Position numbers and translations under genes: made by a program. The notes under the pieces are model-generated. The model did no database searches and had not been told where the DNA came from. It was given only the letters and a program-made list of their open reading frames with translations. Source: Hericium rajendrae (taxonomy: Eukaryota; Basidiomycota; Agaricomycetes; Russulales; Hericiaceae). Taken from it: a stretch of DNA of 64,000 nt. Of this stretch, positions 35,130 to 46,273 are shown piece by piece. Location: the NCBI GenBank assembly GCA_033439255.1, contig CM065879.1:3664501-3728500 (forward strand), in the 5' to 3' direction. Numbering within the stretch: the first letter of the stretch is position 1; each line of letters starts with the position of its first letter.

Positions 35130-35679
35130 ATGGCACCATCAGCAAAAGGCGGAAAGTCCAAAGCAGGGGAGTCGGCGCCGCAGACGATAGACCACAAGCC
35201 CTTCCAGACGCGCAGCGCAAAAGCTGGGCTCCAGGTACGCCCACCCGCCCCTGTTGCTCACCCCCGTTCTCGCTGACAAACCATGCTACAGTTCCCCGTG
35301 GGGCGTATACACCGCTACCTGAAGCAGCGCACGCAGAACAACGTCCGCATAGGCGCGAAGGCCGCGGTCTACACCTCTGCCATCCTGGAGTACCTCACCG
35401 CCGAGGTGCTCGAGCTCGCAGGTACGCCCGGCCCTCATTCTGCACTGTGTGTCGTCAGTGGCTTACGCGTTGGGGACAGGAAATGCATCGAAGGATCTGC
35501 GCGTGAAACGCATCACGCCGCGGCATCTGCAGCTCGCGATCCGCGGGGACGAGGAGCTCGACACGCTCGTGCGCGCGACGATCGCGGGCGGCGGTGTCCT
35601 GCCGTTCATCCACAAGAGCCTCACCGCGAACAAGGCGCAGAAGAAGATCGAGGGGCAGCCGCCGGGCGTCGTCGCATGA
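35130..35679 (+). CDS. HTZ1: Histone variant H2A.Z
   Basis: Replacement H2A placed by SWR1 at promoter nucleosomes. Three exons: [20 protein letters not shown] and [11 protein letters not shown], then [20 protein letters not shown] plus [18 protein letters not shown], then [40 protein letters not shown] and [11 protein letters not shown]. The loop [19 protein letters not shown] and the K-S-L-T end distinguish H2A.Z from canonical H2A (which has NDEELNKLL..GVLPNI). The tail EGQPPGVVA is short and lacks SQ, as expected. About 140 residues, no frame break. It lies directly downstream of ASF1, forming a chromatin pair. Confidence 0.97.
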
Positions 35680-36701
35680 TCGTATCTAGTGGTCTTTGAG
35701 AAAGGGAGAGATGGCAGTGGGCGGGTCAGGGTCCGTGGCGCTCTTGTTTCGGTCGGTTGGGGTTGGCTCTGAAACAGTTTAGTAGGAGCAGGGTGGTAGT
35801 TGCTATGCGCTATGCGCTATGAATTTTTGTACAGTTATGCTCGGGGTAGCTTTCCGACGTAATTATTGTATACTTGTGTCTGTGCTTTTTGACGCTGTTT
35901 GCTCGCGTTTAGGACCATGACATGCTCAGATACTATCTTTTCGCATGAGGCATCGTCAAGACAGGATCCATCAATCCGGCCGAACATTGATCGTGTTTGT
36001 TCAGTACGACTTCTTTAGAAGTACACAACGAGCGAAAAGATGCCACATACTTATGGTCGATGATCGGCAAAGATATCTGTGCTCACTGGAGCACGAGCAT
36101 AGTTGTGCATAGACATTCAGCCTCTGTGTCTTACATCGAGGTCGGCCACGCAGTGTCCACGTCTCCCATCGCTGTCAGGCGCGGCCAACAGCACGTTGAC
36201 CCATATCCAGCTGTTGCCCATCATGCATCTTGATAAAGAGGATCATCTGCATAAGTTTGGATAACGACTCCGTACAAGTCTCGAAGCATTTCGTTTTCTT
36301 TCCTCGCTATCGTTCCTCGCACCTCATGCTCTGGAATCATGGTACACGAAGGATGCCCGCTACAAATAGACTTCTGATTTCGCTGACATCCTCACTGACC
36401 GAAGCATCTGGTGAATTGCAGGAGTTTGTTTGAAGGAGAGCATTCGCGCAAATACAACATGAACTACCGTTTTGAAAGCAGCGATTACCACAATGCGTAT
36501 CGGTTTAGTGTGAAAACAGTCATGCAGACAGTAAAAGTTCGTAGCAAGGTTCCGATCAATCAAGACATGGGTATAAAACACAAGCATAGGGAATAAAACT
36601 GATTTCTTCCAAGTATCAACGTATGACAGCTATTGTGCTGCCATACCACATCAAGCCCAGTGTCATATACTGCAACGTACCCGCAGCCCGCTCAGAACTG
36701 A
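35680..36701. other. Intergenic, no gene seen
   Basis: About 1 kb between convergent genes (H2A.Z + and a four-TM gene -), presumably both 3' ends. A short GCTATGC repeat (CTATGCGCTATGCGCTATG) occurs at about 35803. No coding potential recognised. Confidence 0.5.
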
Positions 36702-37184
36702 CTATACCCATACTGCAACCCCGTCTTCCTTCGACCGCAGGCACCACAGCGCAATCCACAACAACAACACAATATTCATGCCGCCCAACACCGCCTGCGC
36801 AACAATCGTCCCCATATTCGTCGGCATCCCCCAGCTGATCTCGCCATCCGCCGCATAAACCGCGCTAAACGCAGTCATCGCGAGTCCCACGGCGTACACG
36901 AACGCGCACACGAGAAGGAAGAGCACGTTCTGCGCGCTCGCAGCGGGCGCGAAGAACGCGGGCGTCTCGCGCGGGCGCGCGCGGCGCGCGTAGTGCAGCA
37001 GCGTGCCGTCGTGCAGGATCGTGATGCCCCCGGCGGCGATGTTGAGCCAGAAGGAGACGGTGCCGAGGTCGAGCATGCCGATGACGAAGATGGCGGCGGA
37101 GAGGGCGAGGGTGGTGCAGGTGAGCAGGAAGAGCGTGCGGGGGAGAGGGAGCACGCGAGGGAGGGGGACCATGCGGGCGGCCAT
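36702..37184 (-). CDS. Four-TM membrane protein, intronless
   Basis: A single exon of 160 codons (MAARMVPLPRVLPLPRTLFL). Four hydrophobic segments can be read: LFLLTCTTLALSAAIFVIGM, VSFWLNIAAGGITILHDGTL, NVLFLLVCAFVYAVGLAMTA and TIVAQAVLGGMNIVLLLWIA, ending WCLRSKEDGVAVWV in the cytosol. The overall plan, with a short polar C-terminal tail, resembles small agaricomycete tetraspan proteins of unknown role and the gene at 57646-58259. No named family recognised. Confidence 0.7.
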   Translation of the reverse strand: MAARMVPLPRVLPLPRTLFLLTCTTLALSAAIFVIGMLDLGTVSFWLNIAAGGITILHDGTLLHYARRARPRETPAFFAPAASAQNVLFLLVCAFVYAVGLAMTAFSAVYAADGEISWGMPTNMGTIVAQAVLGGMNIVLLLWIALWCLRSKEDGVAVWV

Positions 37185-37987
37185 TGTGAGTGATGTGCGA
37201 TTGGAGGAAGAAATGGCTCGGGTTAACGTCGGTGGAGGATGCGGCCCCGCGCGTACGTACCGTGCCCCTATTCAGAGAGCTCGAGGGGGCAGGCTCACAG
37301 CGATGTTGGACACGGTATGGGTGTTGGACAGACCTCACACGGAAAGAGTTCTGTGGGGTTGGGTGCTGTCATGAGAGCAATTTAGTGTGGGGTAAACCTG
37401 CCGTTTGCAGTGTGGGGGAGCGCCATCTTCTGAGCCTGGTGATCATGCGGCTGCAGTGATGATGCGTAGACATCATCACATGTTCGGCGACATCCAGCTC
37501 GTCGGAAGGCAGGCATCCATACCATCCCAGCCTGCGCATGTGCGCTCGCTGGGATGCTACTTTGTATCAGGATTCAGAGATAACAGTGAGCTTAGGCATG
37601 TAATGTTTTGTTCAGAAATGTGTCGGTCTGTGGGCGGGAAGACGAGATGATCCTTTACGGCGGGTGCCGAGTGGATTTATGGAAGCCGCCTTGCTGGTTC
37701 AAACTCCGTCGAAGCCTAACTGAATTTTGAAACGACGCAGCCAACGTTGAACGTTGAGGACGGAAGATGAAAACTATGTTTTATGTTGACATCAAAGTCC
37801 AGGTAAAATGAAAGAGAGCGCTCGCAGTTAGATATAATTATTATCATTGTCAAGGGATGAGCAAGATTTTGTCCTTGAGCAAGTCGCGCCTTGACGGACT
37901 GCAACACCTCCAACAATGCTGCAACCCGCACAGTTGAGTCCAGTACATAAATTAGATGCGTATGGGTAAATAGTGATGCAGATTCAA
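37185..37987. other. Intergenic, no gene seen
   Basis: Promoter of the four-TM gene and 3' flank of Mcm10. A tRNA-like pair of boxes near 37655-37700 was checked and does not fold. No gene seen. Confidence 0.45.
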
Positions 37988-40833
37988 TCATTCCGTTTCT
38001 TCAGGTTCGATAATAACGTTCATCATCGCTGCTGTCCAAATTGACCATGACGGTCGAGGCCGCGCCGGAACATTCAACACCTTGCCAAACGCCTCCTTCT
38101 CCCGGATCTCTAGTTCGTCATCGTCGCTCAGGTCAGGTATGTCCTGATTATCAGTTGCAGATGTAATTGACGGTCGGATAGGCTGGTTCTTGGGAGCAGA
38201 GACGACCGACTGCCTCTTGCCCGGCCGTGGACCGAGCTTGATATCATTGGTTGCCCTCTTACATACCAGTTGTTGCAGCTGAAAGCAAGCGAGGTCGGCA
38301 AAATCATAGAATGATTAAGGAGGAACATACTTTATTCTGAATCTCTGGGTCATCCTGTCGTCTCTGCCCAGGTTTCATTGTAGGGTCGAAACCAAGTTTC
38401 TGGATCACTTGAGCCGAATACGCATTCTTATGCATCGCAGCCTCGTCCTTCTGGCTCCCTTCTTCGCACTCTTCAGATCCTGATTTCTGCTTTTCACCTT
38501 CTGTTCGTGCGTTCTTCTCTTTCCCTTTCTCCTTCCCGTTATCTCTTCCGTTGTCCCTCTGCTTCGTCTTGCCTTTCCCTTTCCCCATTCCCGCTGCCTC
38601 CTCCCTCTCCTTCGCCTTCATCTTCTCTGCATACTGCCTGGCCTTCTCCACCGCCATCATCCCTTCCTTGTCTCGCTGCAGCAGCATCTTCAGCGCGCGG
38701 TCATCGTCCCCCTTCCCCTTGCGCTGCGCGCGCGCCTGCGCCTCCCGCCCGAGATTCTCACCGACATATAACGATCCTGGCATTCCCGGACACAACGTGC
38801 CCCGAGACGACGTACGTCGCCCCGCCCGCATCGCCCATCGATGTCTCAGCCTCCGGTTTGAGGCCCCACTGCCGCGCAGGATCATACGCAGGCTTGCGCT
38901 TCGGCGCTGTGCGCTCGACAGGCCGCTCGTCCTGTCGCACGCGATCAGCGTCTACATCCGCGCAAAAGATATCAGCGGCCAAAAGAAAACGCACCCGACG
39001 GAGAACTCGGCACGCGCTGAGCGCCGTCGCTCGACCGCGCGCTGGATGTGATAGTCGCATACGTCGGCGACGCGCTTGTCGCACCAGCCGCCGCACTTCT
39101 TGCCATCGCGCTGCACGGCGCTACACATCCCAAGATCGCGCGCGTGCCCGATGACCGCGACGGACGCGGCCGACTCGGGCGTCAGCGCAAGAATGTTCGT
39201 CGTCGGGTGCGGCGTGCCGCCCGCTTTCTGCATCCCAATCAGCTAATCCCGCCACGCCACAACACGAGTGAGAAGAGCGCACCGCCTGGAACGGCTTGAG
39301 GATGCGCGGGTTCAGGAGCGCGACGACCGCGCCCTCGCGCAGCTTCGCCATCGCCTCGAACGCGCCGCGGCTCCCGCCCTTGTACACCTTCTCCGGCCGG
39401 CCGCCTTCATCTTCGTCACGGTGTCGTACCCCTCCGATTCGAAAGCAACAACGACACGAACGCGTCCCCGCGGATGACGGCCTTGCCGCCGCTGTTCGAC
39501 CCGCGCGTGCGTGCGCCAAAGTCGACGAGCTTCAGATTCACGTACTTGCGCCCGCTGCGCTTGCGCGGCTCCTCCTTGCCCTTGCCCTTGCCCTTCCACG
39601 TCGGCTTGATCTTTGTCGTACGATTTTTCTTGTCGGTGGGCGCGCCGCTCGCGTCGGGCATGTCGGCGTCGGCGTCGCGCTCTTCGCCGGGACCGACGCC
39701 GACGAGGCCCTGCGTGACGCGGATGGGCCCACGCTCGGCGACGACGGCGATGGTAACCCAGTCGCCGACGACGGGGACGTCGTAGCCCGCATTGTCAGGC
39801 AGAAGGCGGACGACACCATATAGTGTTGATGGGGACAGGTAGAAGCGACCTGTCATGTACTCGTTGATATCCTCGTGTGGGATCGCACGTGAGCTGGGTC
39901 GGTATGGGTTAGGTGGCAATATTTTACTTAGTGGGGATGGTCAGGGTTGGCGATTCTCATCTGATTTTGTACTTGGATTCTCAGACGGATTCCGATCAGA
40001 ATCGATGCTGTTTCGAGTCGGAGTCGAAGTAACACCGGTTCTCGATTCCGATTCTACTCGTCCACAGAGTTGCACTAAAATCGCCAACCCTGACCGTCAA
40101 CGGAGACGGGATACGCACGAGAGGTAGATACCCGAGTGAGGCTCGAGCTTTTGAAGAGCGGGTCATCGAAGGGCGCTTTGTGATCGTAGGGCCCGGGCTC
40201 GAGGTCTTCAACGAGGGCGAGCCTGTCGTCCCGCTTTGGGGCGGTACTGATCTCATCCGGAACTGGCTCGGGACGGGCGGTGCTATCGAGTAATGTTTAT
40301 ATGGGCTTTTATGGAGAACTGATGGGCGCTGAATTACCTAGCTTTGGCAGTGAAAGATGAGGAGCGTTCCGGCGCCTGGACTTGGACGACCGTTTCAGGG
40401 CGAGCGTTTATTTTGGAGAGCTTGCTGAGTACATTTGATGGTGCTGGTTTCGGAGGTACTGCTACGCTAGAGGTCTTTCCTGCGCTCGATACTAACGGCG
40501 ATCTTTTCGAGATCGCCTTCGGGTTAGCAGATGATCCGTGTGAGCCGCTTTGTCCATTCGATATGGACGGGCGCGGACTGGTTCGACGCTTCTCTACACA
40601 TTCCATTCATCAGCTCAAAGATAAGAGCGTAAGATAGATGGCATTACTTGATGGAGTCGCAGGTGCAAGGACTACGAGTTAGACCGCTTGCGCTTCGGCG
40701 ATGCAGGTTCTGGTGGAGGAGCAGGATCTGCAGAGCCAGAATCCACGAGTTTCGACTGCAACAAGGCGATCTGGCGGCGAATTTCGGCTTGTTCTCGCTC
40801 CTGCGCTTGTTGCCTGCTCGTCACGGACTCCAT
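37988..40833 (-). CDS. MCM10: DNA replication factor Mcm10
   Basis: Replication initiation and fork factor that binds CMG helicase, DNA and polymerase alpha. N-terminal coiled coil: MESVTSRQQAQEREQAEIRR, then PKRKRSN, VVLAPATPS, KKRRTSPRPS and a disordered linker. The OB-fold follows at about 39900-39280 (HEDINEYMTGRFYLSPSTLY, VVGDWVTIAVVAERGPI, RKYVNLKLVDFG, GAFEAMAKLREGAVVALLNP). The zinc finger at about 39180-39050 is GMCSAVQRDGKKCGGWCDKR, VCDYHIQ. The basic Lys-rich C terminus has AYSAQVIQKLGFDPTMKPGQ. The reading frame shifts by one base about five times (near 40677, 39444, 39417, 38776, 38065) with conserved sequence on both sides each time. Either the sequence has local errors or the gene is decaying; essentiality favours error. 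The C-terminal end is 37988 or 38001 depending on the last shift. Confidence 0.88.
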
Positions 40834-41288
40834 ACCTGCTCGATGATCAGCTGCAACAACGTCCTGAATTGCGTTGCACGATGCCGCCGACGTTATTTGC
40901 GCACTGTTTGACCTCCCGGCGTGGACTTGTTCCTGCCGGCCGTGTTGCCGCCTGAGACTCCGCGAACGTGGCGATGCAGGCCGGCCGGATTTCCATTTGC
41001 GTCCGTCGATGCAGCGTGGGGCTTCCATTTTTTCCGCAGGTTCGCAGGTCAGAACTGCAAGGATGCTGTGTACATTCTTGTATTACATCGCAGCGTAGGC
41101 GAGGGAACCGAAACGGTCGCAGAAAGCTGATGTGCTGTTTATTAGGCCGTGTCCTTGCATCATGATCAGACGGGGGCGAGCCGCAAGGTGGGCAGGATTG
41201 GGTCCGCTGTGGTGGCCTGTGTGTGGACAATACGAGCCCCGTCCGGAACATACCGCAGCGTTGACCCCTGCGGCTGGGGGTGCTTTTA

Positions 41289-41663
41289 CAGCCGTTTGCG
41301 AATATGATGGCACTCCCCGCGAACGAATTCCTGGGGGCGCAATCAAGAGTTTTACCAAATCGGGCAGCTGCAGTGTGTTCTACGCCTGGGCACCGAAATA
41401 CTTCCTCGAGCACGAAGGTTGCCCTTTCCTGCTCCGAAAAAATACATAAATTTACCAGCATACACCACGTACTTTAGCATCAGCTTTGGACAATAAAAGG
41501 TGCAAGTATCTTAGAAACACAACATGTAGTGGTGCAAATAATCCATGCTCCCGCGCGCGGCCGACCTGCTCCGGAATACACCGGGTGCCCGATTCGGTAA
41601 AATCTTGGAGACGCCCCCAGAACTTCCCTGTCGCGGGAGTGCCAACATATTCGCAAACGGCTG
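41289..41663. mobile_element. Fold-back MITE-like element with long terminal inverted repeats
   Basis: The two ends are inverted copies of each other over about 100 bases. The left arm begins CAGCCGTTTGCGAATATGAT and the right arm, read backwards, CAGCCGTTTGCGAATATGTT. Further in both carry GGCACTCC, CTGGGGGCG, TTTTACC and AATCGGGCA. About 170 unrelated bases separate them. A TA dinucleotide flanks each end, as in a TA target duplication of Tc1/mariner-type elements. There is no coding capacity, so it would be non-autonomous. It lies 120 bases upstream of the gene at 41785, so it may contribute to that promoter. Confidence 0.75.
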
Positions 41664-41784
41664 TAATAATGGAACTTCATGGAGAACCCAGCCGCGCCTT
41701 CGTCCTCGTTCCCGCCACCCGCGTCGTTGTTTCACTCCCTCCCTCATCTCTTAATTTCGTGCTACCTCTTTTTACACTCACACC

Positions 41785-42831
41785 ATGACATCGTGTCCTG
41801 TAATAGATTTACAAAGCCAGGCCGGCGAGCTGGCACAGCGACTGGGCTCTTTGAAGTCCTTTTTATCCGCTTCGCAAGAGCTTTTAATTACTATTCACCA
41901 CTTGGCCAGCGATTTGTTCAAACGACAAAGCAAAAAGGTGACACTTCGAGTTTCACTCCCCCATCTTCAACAATACTTACCGTATTATCTTTCCGTCTAG
42001 ACCGTCACTCTGACAGAGGTAAAGCATCAAATTTGGCGGGACAAGGTTTAAGTGACAACTCACGCCTTTTCTTTGTTGAAAGATTTCTCGGTCAACGCTG
42101 ATACGCTCGGGCATAAAGCTCTATGAATTTGCATCGTGCCCGGCACCCATGCGCCCCTACAAATCCGTATATTTCGACATCCTGCGCGCCCTCAAAGAGC
42201 GCCAGCACGAAATCGACGAGTCCTGTCGAAACGGTAATAAAACGCCTCCCCCGCGATCGCATCTCGCTGACAACCTCACCACTGATGTAGGTCGCCTGGA
42301 GCGACTTCTGTATCCTCTATCCACCTGGCTCGTCATCCGCCGGGGCGAGTCCTCCCAGTCCGAGTGCTCCTCGCCCGACGGGCCCGTGACGCCCCCGCCC
42401 CCAGTACTGCAACGTCCGTCGCTTGCGATGCATTCCTCCCGGCGCTTCCGCCCAGCGTCTACTGCCCTTATGCCGCGTACGTACCGAATATGCCTCCATT
42501 ATTCCTTTAACCGCATGAGCTCACGCTGCGCTCAGCACCGCCATTGCTCCCACATGAATACAAGGCTGCGATGCGCGGGCGCTCGCGGCACCGCGAGGTC
42601 CTTGCGATCGATATCCGCCCGCAGACACGCGCGCCCTCGCCACGACGCCGCCGGCGGGTGCACGCGGACAAGGACAAGGACAAAGACAAGGATAAAGAAA
42701 GCGATGGCGGCGAGGAGCAGGACGGCGGGGCGCTCGTCGTACGCTACCAGCGGCGGCCCGTGCGTCAATTCGGCATTTTCTGCACAGGCTCCAAGACGCG
42801 CCCTAGAACGCGCTTTGTTTCCGAGGTTTAA
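41785..42831 (+). CDS. Unrecognised spliced protein with Lys-Asp repeat
   Basis: Five exons join in one frame across canonical introns. Exon 1 is MTSCPVIDLQSQAGELAQRL, SFLSASQELLITIHHLASDL, FKRQSKK. Exon 2 is the six-codon TVTLTE (42001-42018). Exon 3 is ISRSTLIRSGIKLYEFASCP and MRPYKSVYFDILRALKERQH. Exon 4 is GRLERLLYPLSTWLVIRRGE with a Ser/Pro-rich tail. Exon 5 (after a CGTACGT donor and CGCTCAG acceptor) is LLPHEYKAAMRGRSRHREVL, an Arg-rich patch, a DKDKDKDKDK run and GIFCTGSKTRPRTRFVSEV. About 280 residues. No family recognised; the charged C terminus suggests nucleic-acid or chromatin association, which is only inference. It lies just downstream of the MITE-like element. Confidence 0.6.
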
Positions 42832-43755
42832 TTTCTTGTCATGACGATTAACCCGGCGTTCCTGTTGGTGAGCCGTCTGCGGGTTAGAGTTCCGAGGCGT
42901 CATGTTTATTGACTGATGGTTTCACAGTTGTTTCATCTCAACGCGATGTTTGTAGTTGAAACCGCTATAGTCTAGGTTATTTATGACGATTATGGCTCGC
43001 GAAGGACGCCTTCTCTGTACCCTACGAATGTCATGGCTTTTCCCCACCAATGCCAGACTGCTCTATCGCAGTCAATTCGCACCCAAGCCTTGGAGATTTG
43101 ATGTTTCATGATGTGCCTTCTGATCTGATGTACCGTCTTCCCTCTTTCAAGTTCTGGTTGCACATCAATCGGATGGGAAGGTGTACATTAATCCTTTATA
43201 TGCATATCTGACGACTCATTAAATCAGAGCTCAGCGCGTACATTCGCATCGACGGCCACATCATGTAACTCATCCAAATGATGATTGCAACAGATGTCTG
43301 CTCCATCCGACACGCGTTCAAAATAATCAATCACGATTATCTCGCATGCTGATTTTTCAGCTACAGCCTGCAGGACTCACACACGCTCCAACGTTGGCAG
43401 GCATCAAGATACAGACGCCATGGCCCGCGGCGCATCTAGTCTCCGAGCAGACCTTACACAGAAGAAAGTCGTTCTGTGTTTAACGGCGCATCATCAATCG
43501 GATTGCGCCGTGGGGTGTCATCAAGCCATCATCATCTGCTGCTTCTGTGACACATAGCGACATAGCTGCATCTTGACAAACCACATCTTCTTCTTGTGCT
43601 TCGGCGGTAGTTTATGCCCGACATCGAGTGCCTCTGGTGAAATGCTGCGGAGCTAGCTGTTCCGTCGGCTAGGGATGTGATCTGCTGCCCAGATTAGAGT
43701 CCTCGATGGCGTAGGGTTGCTGCCGTCTAGCATCTAAGCCATAAGTTGATGGGTA
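42832..43755. other. Intergenic, no gene seen
   Basis: About 0.9 kb of AT-richer sequence between convergent genes. Only short open stretches; nothing recognised. Confidence 0.5.
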
Positions 43756-44409
43756 CTAGCGATTATGACACAGCTTCAGAACAACTATCCATATTTGTGT
43801 ACTCGCTTTGTCTCTAACAAAGAGGGTAATAATGCCGACAGTCTGAAAATTGTTCAAGCAGCTGTGTTGGAGACAGTCGTCGTCTTTTCCTACCAGTTCC
43901 CTTGCATACTTGCAGGTCTCTGGATTCCCGCCCACATCTGATACAACCTCCAATGCCCAGAACAGGACTGACGCCCGTTTCGAAAATGGCTATATCCGCG
44001 CTTAACAATAAAAACTTATAAGCGCTTTCATCGTCCAACTTACCCGCGGACCAGGCGCTGTGCATCCTAAGGCATCTTCATACCCCTTTTCCTGCTCTTG
44101 ACGATCCGGAAATAACACAGCCGCTCTATCCTCGAGGAAGTCCCATGCCCCGAGCGCGCACACTTGGACTTGGTAAATGGCGCTAATTGTATAATTTATA
44201 ATATGTCCAGCGGGAGTTGGGCGGCTTGAGAATATGCCGGACACGGTGTTGCTGGAAGTAGCATAGAGATCCTGGCGTGACACACGCGAAATTTGTGGGC
44301 CGCAGCGGTGCTGCGGGCACGGCTGGTCGTGTCGTTTTATAAGGGCCGTTGCTGAAGATGCGTCTTCGAAGAGGGGCTGCGGATTGAGCATTGGGCTGAT
44401 ATAGTCCAA
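43756..44409 (-). CDS. Hypothetical two-exon protein
   Basis: Minus-strand exon MDYISPMLNPQPLFEDASSA, SRVSRQDLYATSSNTVSGIF, PTPAGHIINYTISAIYQVQV, CALGAWDFLEDRAAVLFPDR, QEQEKGYEDALGCTAPGPR. It ends at a strong donor (GTAAGTTGG, about 44045) with acceptor GCGGATATAG about 55 bases on. The second exon stays in frame: PFSKRASVLFWALEVVSDVG, GNPETCKYARELVGKDDDCL, TVGIITLFVRDKASTQIW, stop at 43756. The canonical intron and sustained frame favour a real gene. No domain recognised. The true start may lie further upstream. Confidence 0.4.
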
Positions 44410-44949
44410 TGTGCAGAGGTAAGCTGCCGAAACAGTCTTTCAATCCAATAATCGCACTACCTTAGCAAGCTCGACATACCGTATATTGACATCAAGCTTT
44501 CGGCCATTTGAAGAGAGTGTGACGTCGTGTCCCCCTTCTGCTAAATTTATATGACAGCCAGCCGGAGGTTTTCTCCGGGTCCGTCCAGAGGCTTGACACA
44601 GTGCGTTTATGTCCCATTATTCTGTCCACGAACGAGATGGATGGATGCAACATTCCTCGGTATATACGCCGATGCAGTTCTTCAACACTGTGGCTGCTTG
44701 GGCGTAATTTGGGTGTTTCGCCGGCGTACTGAGGTCCTCTTATAAGAAGCGCGACCGCAATAGCACGTTGAATTTCTGCATATCATCCAAGGAACCATCA
44801 GCGTGAGCATCCGACAGAGAAGTCAAGCAAGCATACAAATTTTGTGCGTCAAACAGTCATGAGATCTTCTGCATTTCCTTGATCTATGATCATAGCATAT
44901 AGCGTGGGTGAGATAACGTACTCAATATGTCCTAGATAGCGGTCTTGTA

Positions 44950-44956
44950 TAAAAGG
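44950..44956 (+). promoter_or_regulatory. TATA box of the methyltransferase gene
   Basis: TATAAAA followed by GGATGGGACCAGG, 30 bases before the ATG at 44986. The spacing implies a very short 5' leader. Confidence 0.55.
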
Positions 44957-44985
44957 ATGGGACCAGGATACCGCAGCGCTCGAAG

Positions 44986-45757
44986 ATGTCCCTGCTCAAG
45001 GTCCTGCTCATCGCCAGCCAAGCTTCTGTTTTCCTAGCAGCTGCAGCGCCGCCGAACCCGCCGCCGAGAAAGCACGAGAAGGCCAAGTCCTCTGGGGCTG
45101 GTAAGACCAGCGTCAGAGAGCGTTACGTGAGGCTTGCCACTCTCGCTACCGGCGTAAGTCCCTGTCCCCTTGTATCGCGAGGCAGTCTCATCCCTTGCAA
45201 TTCAGGGCACAGGAGGAATTGTCCTCGGGGCCGAGCTCGCAGCGGCGCTCGCCCACCGTTTCCCGCAACATACGCTGTCCAGATTCGTCGCGAAGATCCT
45301 CTGGAACGGGCCGGCGACACGCCTCGCGCTGCGCACCACGCCTACATTCCTGGCCGGCTTCGCACTCACCATACTCGGCGGCGCGCTGCGCCTCGCCTGC
45401 TTCCGCGAGCTCGGTGCGCACTTCACTATCGAGCTGACGCTGCGCGACAAGCACCGGCTCGTCACGAGCGGGCCGTACGGTGTCGTGCGCCACCCGAGCT
45501 ACACAGGCGCGATCCTGCTCCTTGGCGGGGTCACCGTCAGCACGCTGAGCCGCGGAACGTGGTGGCGAGAAGCAGATGTTATGTACACGCCGTTTGGGTG
45601 GGCCGTGGGAGGTATGTGGTCGATTGTCTTGGGGTATCTCGTCGCGATTTTGGGAAGGGCGGCCGAGGAGGACAAGTTGCTGCAGAAGGAGTTTGGGGAC
45701 GAGTGGGAGCGCTGGACAGAGAGGGTCCCGTACAGATTCATCCCTTGGTTGATCTGA
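44986..45757 (+). CDS. Isoprenylcysteine carboxyl methyltransferase (Ste14-like)
   Basis: ER membrane enzyme that methylates the C-terminal prenylcysteine of CaaX proteins such as Ras and lipopeptide pheromones, using S-adenosylmethionine. Exon 1 is MSLLKVLLIASQASVFLAAA and a basic loop; one intron (GTAAGT..ATTCAG) leads to GTGGIVLGAELAAALAHRFP. Hydrophobic segments are FLAGFALTILGGALRL and YTPFGWAVGGMWSIVLGYLV. The conserved C-terminal catalytic block is present: HRLVTSGPYGVVRHPSYTGA, then AAEEDKLLQKEFGDEWERW near the end. About 240 residues, matching the family. No frame break. Basidiomycetes often carry several such genes, so this may be a paralogue rather than the main Ste14. Confidence 0.9.
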
Positions 45758-46273
45758 GTATCAGTTGAATAGCACGTCCAGTGGGTGCACCATTCTATCT
45801 GAGAGGCGCTATTTTCCAAAGGACGAAGTGAATAGCTCTGTATCGTCATACCACTGACCGTATAGGTGCCTTTGAGCTTTTGTTTGACCCTCTACGCAGT
45901 AACGTGTCGAGCCGAAGATCAAAGTATCTTCATGACAAAATGGCGAGCTGTACAAGGACGAAGCACCGTCAAAACAACCAAGAAACCGCAGATACTTTCG
46001 TATTTCATTAAAACAATACGTCTTAGTGTATTCTCGCAACAGCTGCTATGAATCGCGTCGAGGACGAGTTGACAAGTGAAGACGCGACAATAAGGTGGAT
46101 GGTGAGCAAGAGAATACGGGGGATATTTCCATGAAATATCGAATTGAAACTCCGATCTGCAGCAAAAGTTGAGTCACGCATCGAGTAGACGCGTCCACCG
46201 TAACTGCTCGCCGTAACCCTTGTCAGCTTCCTCACCCTTTCTCTTCTCAAGGTTTACATTACAAAAGATCATC
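45758..46273. other. Intergenic, eIF2 gamma promoter
   Basis: About 500 bases between two plus-strand genes. The last part before the ATG is pyrimidine-rich (CTTCCTCACCCTTTCTCTTC). No gene seen. Confidence 0.5.

Noticed and set aside
37650-37706. tRNA-like A box (GTGCCGAGTGG) and B box (GGTTCAAACTCC) about 45 bases apart
   Set aside because: The bases either side of the TTCAAAC loop (GCTGG and TCCGT) do not pair, so there is no T stem, and no acceptor stem can be drawn.
42660-42700. GACAAG hexamer run as a microsatellite of interest
   Set aside because: It is in-frame coding sequence for a Lys-Asp repeat in the gene at 41785-42831, a common low-complexity feature.
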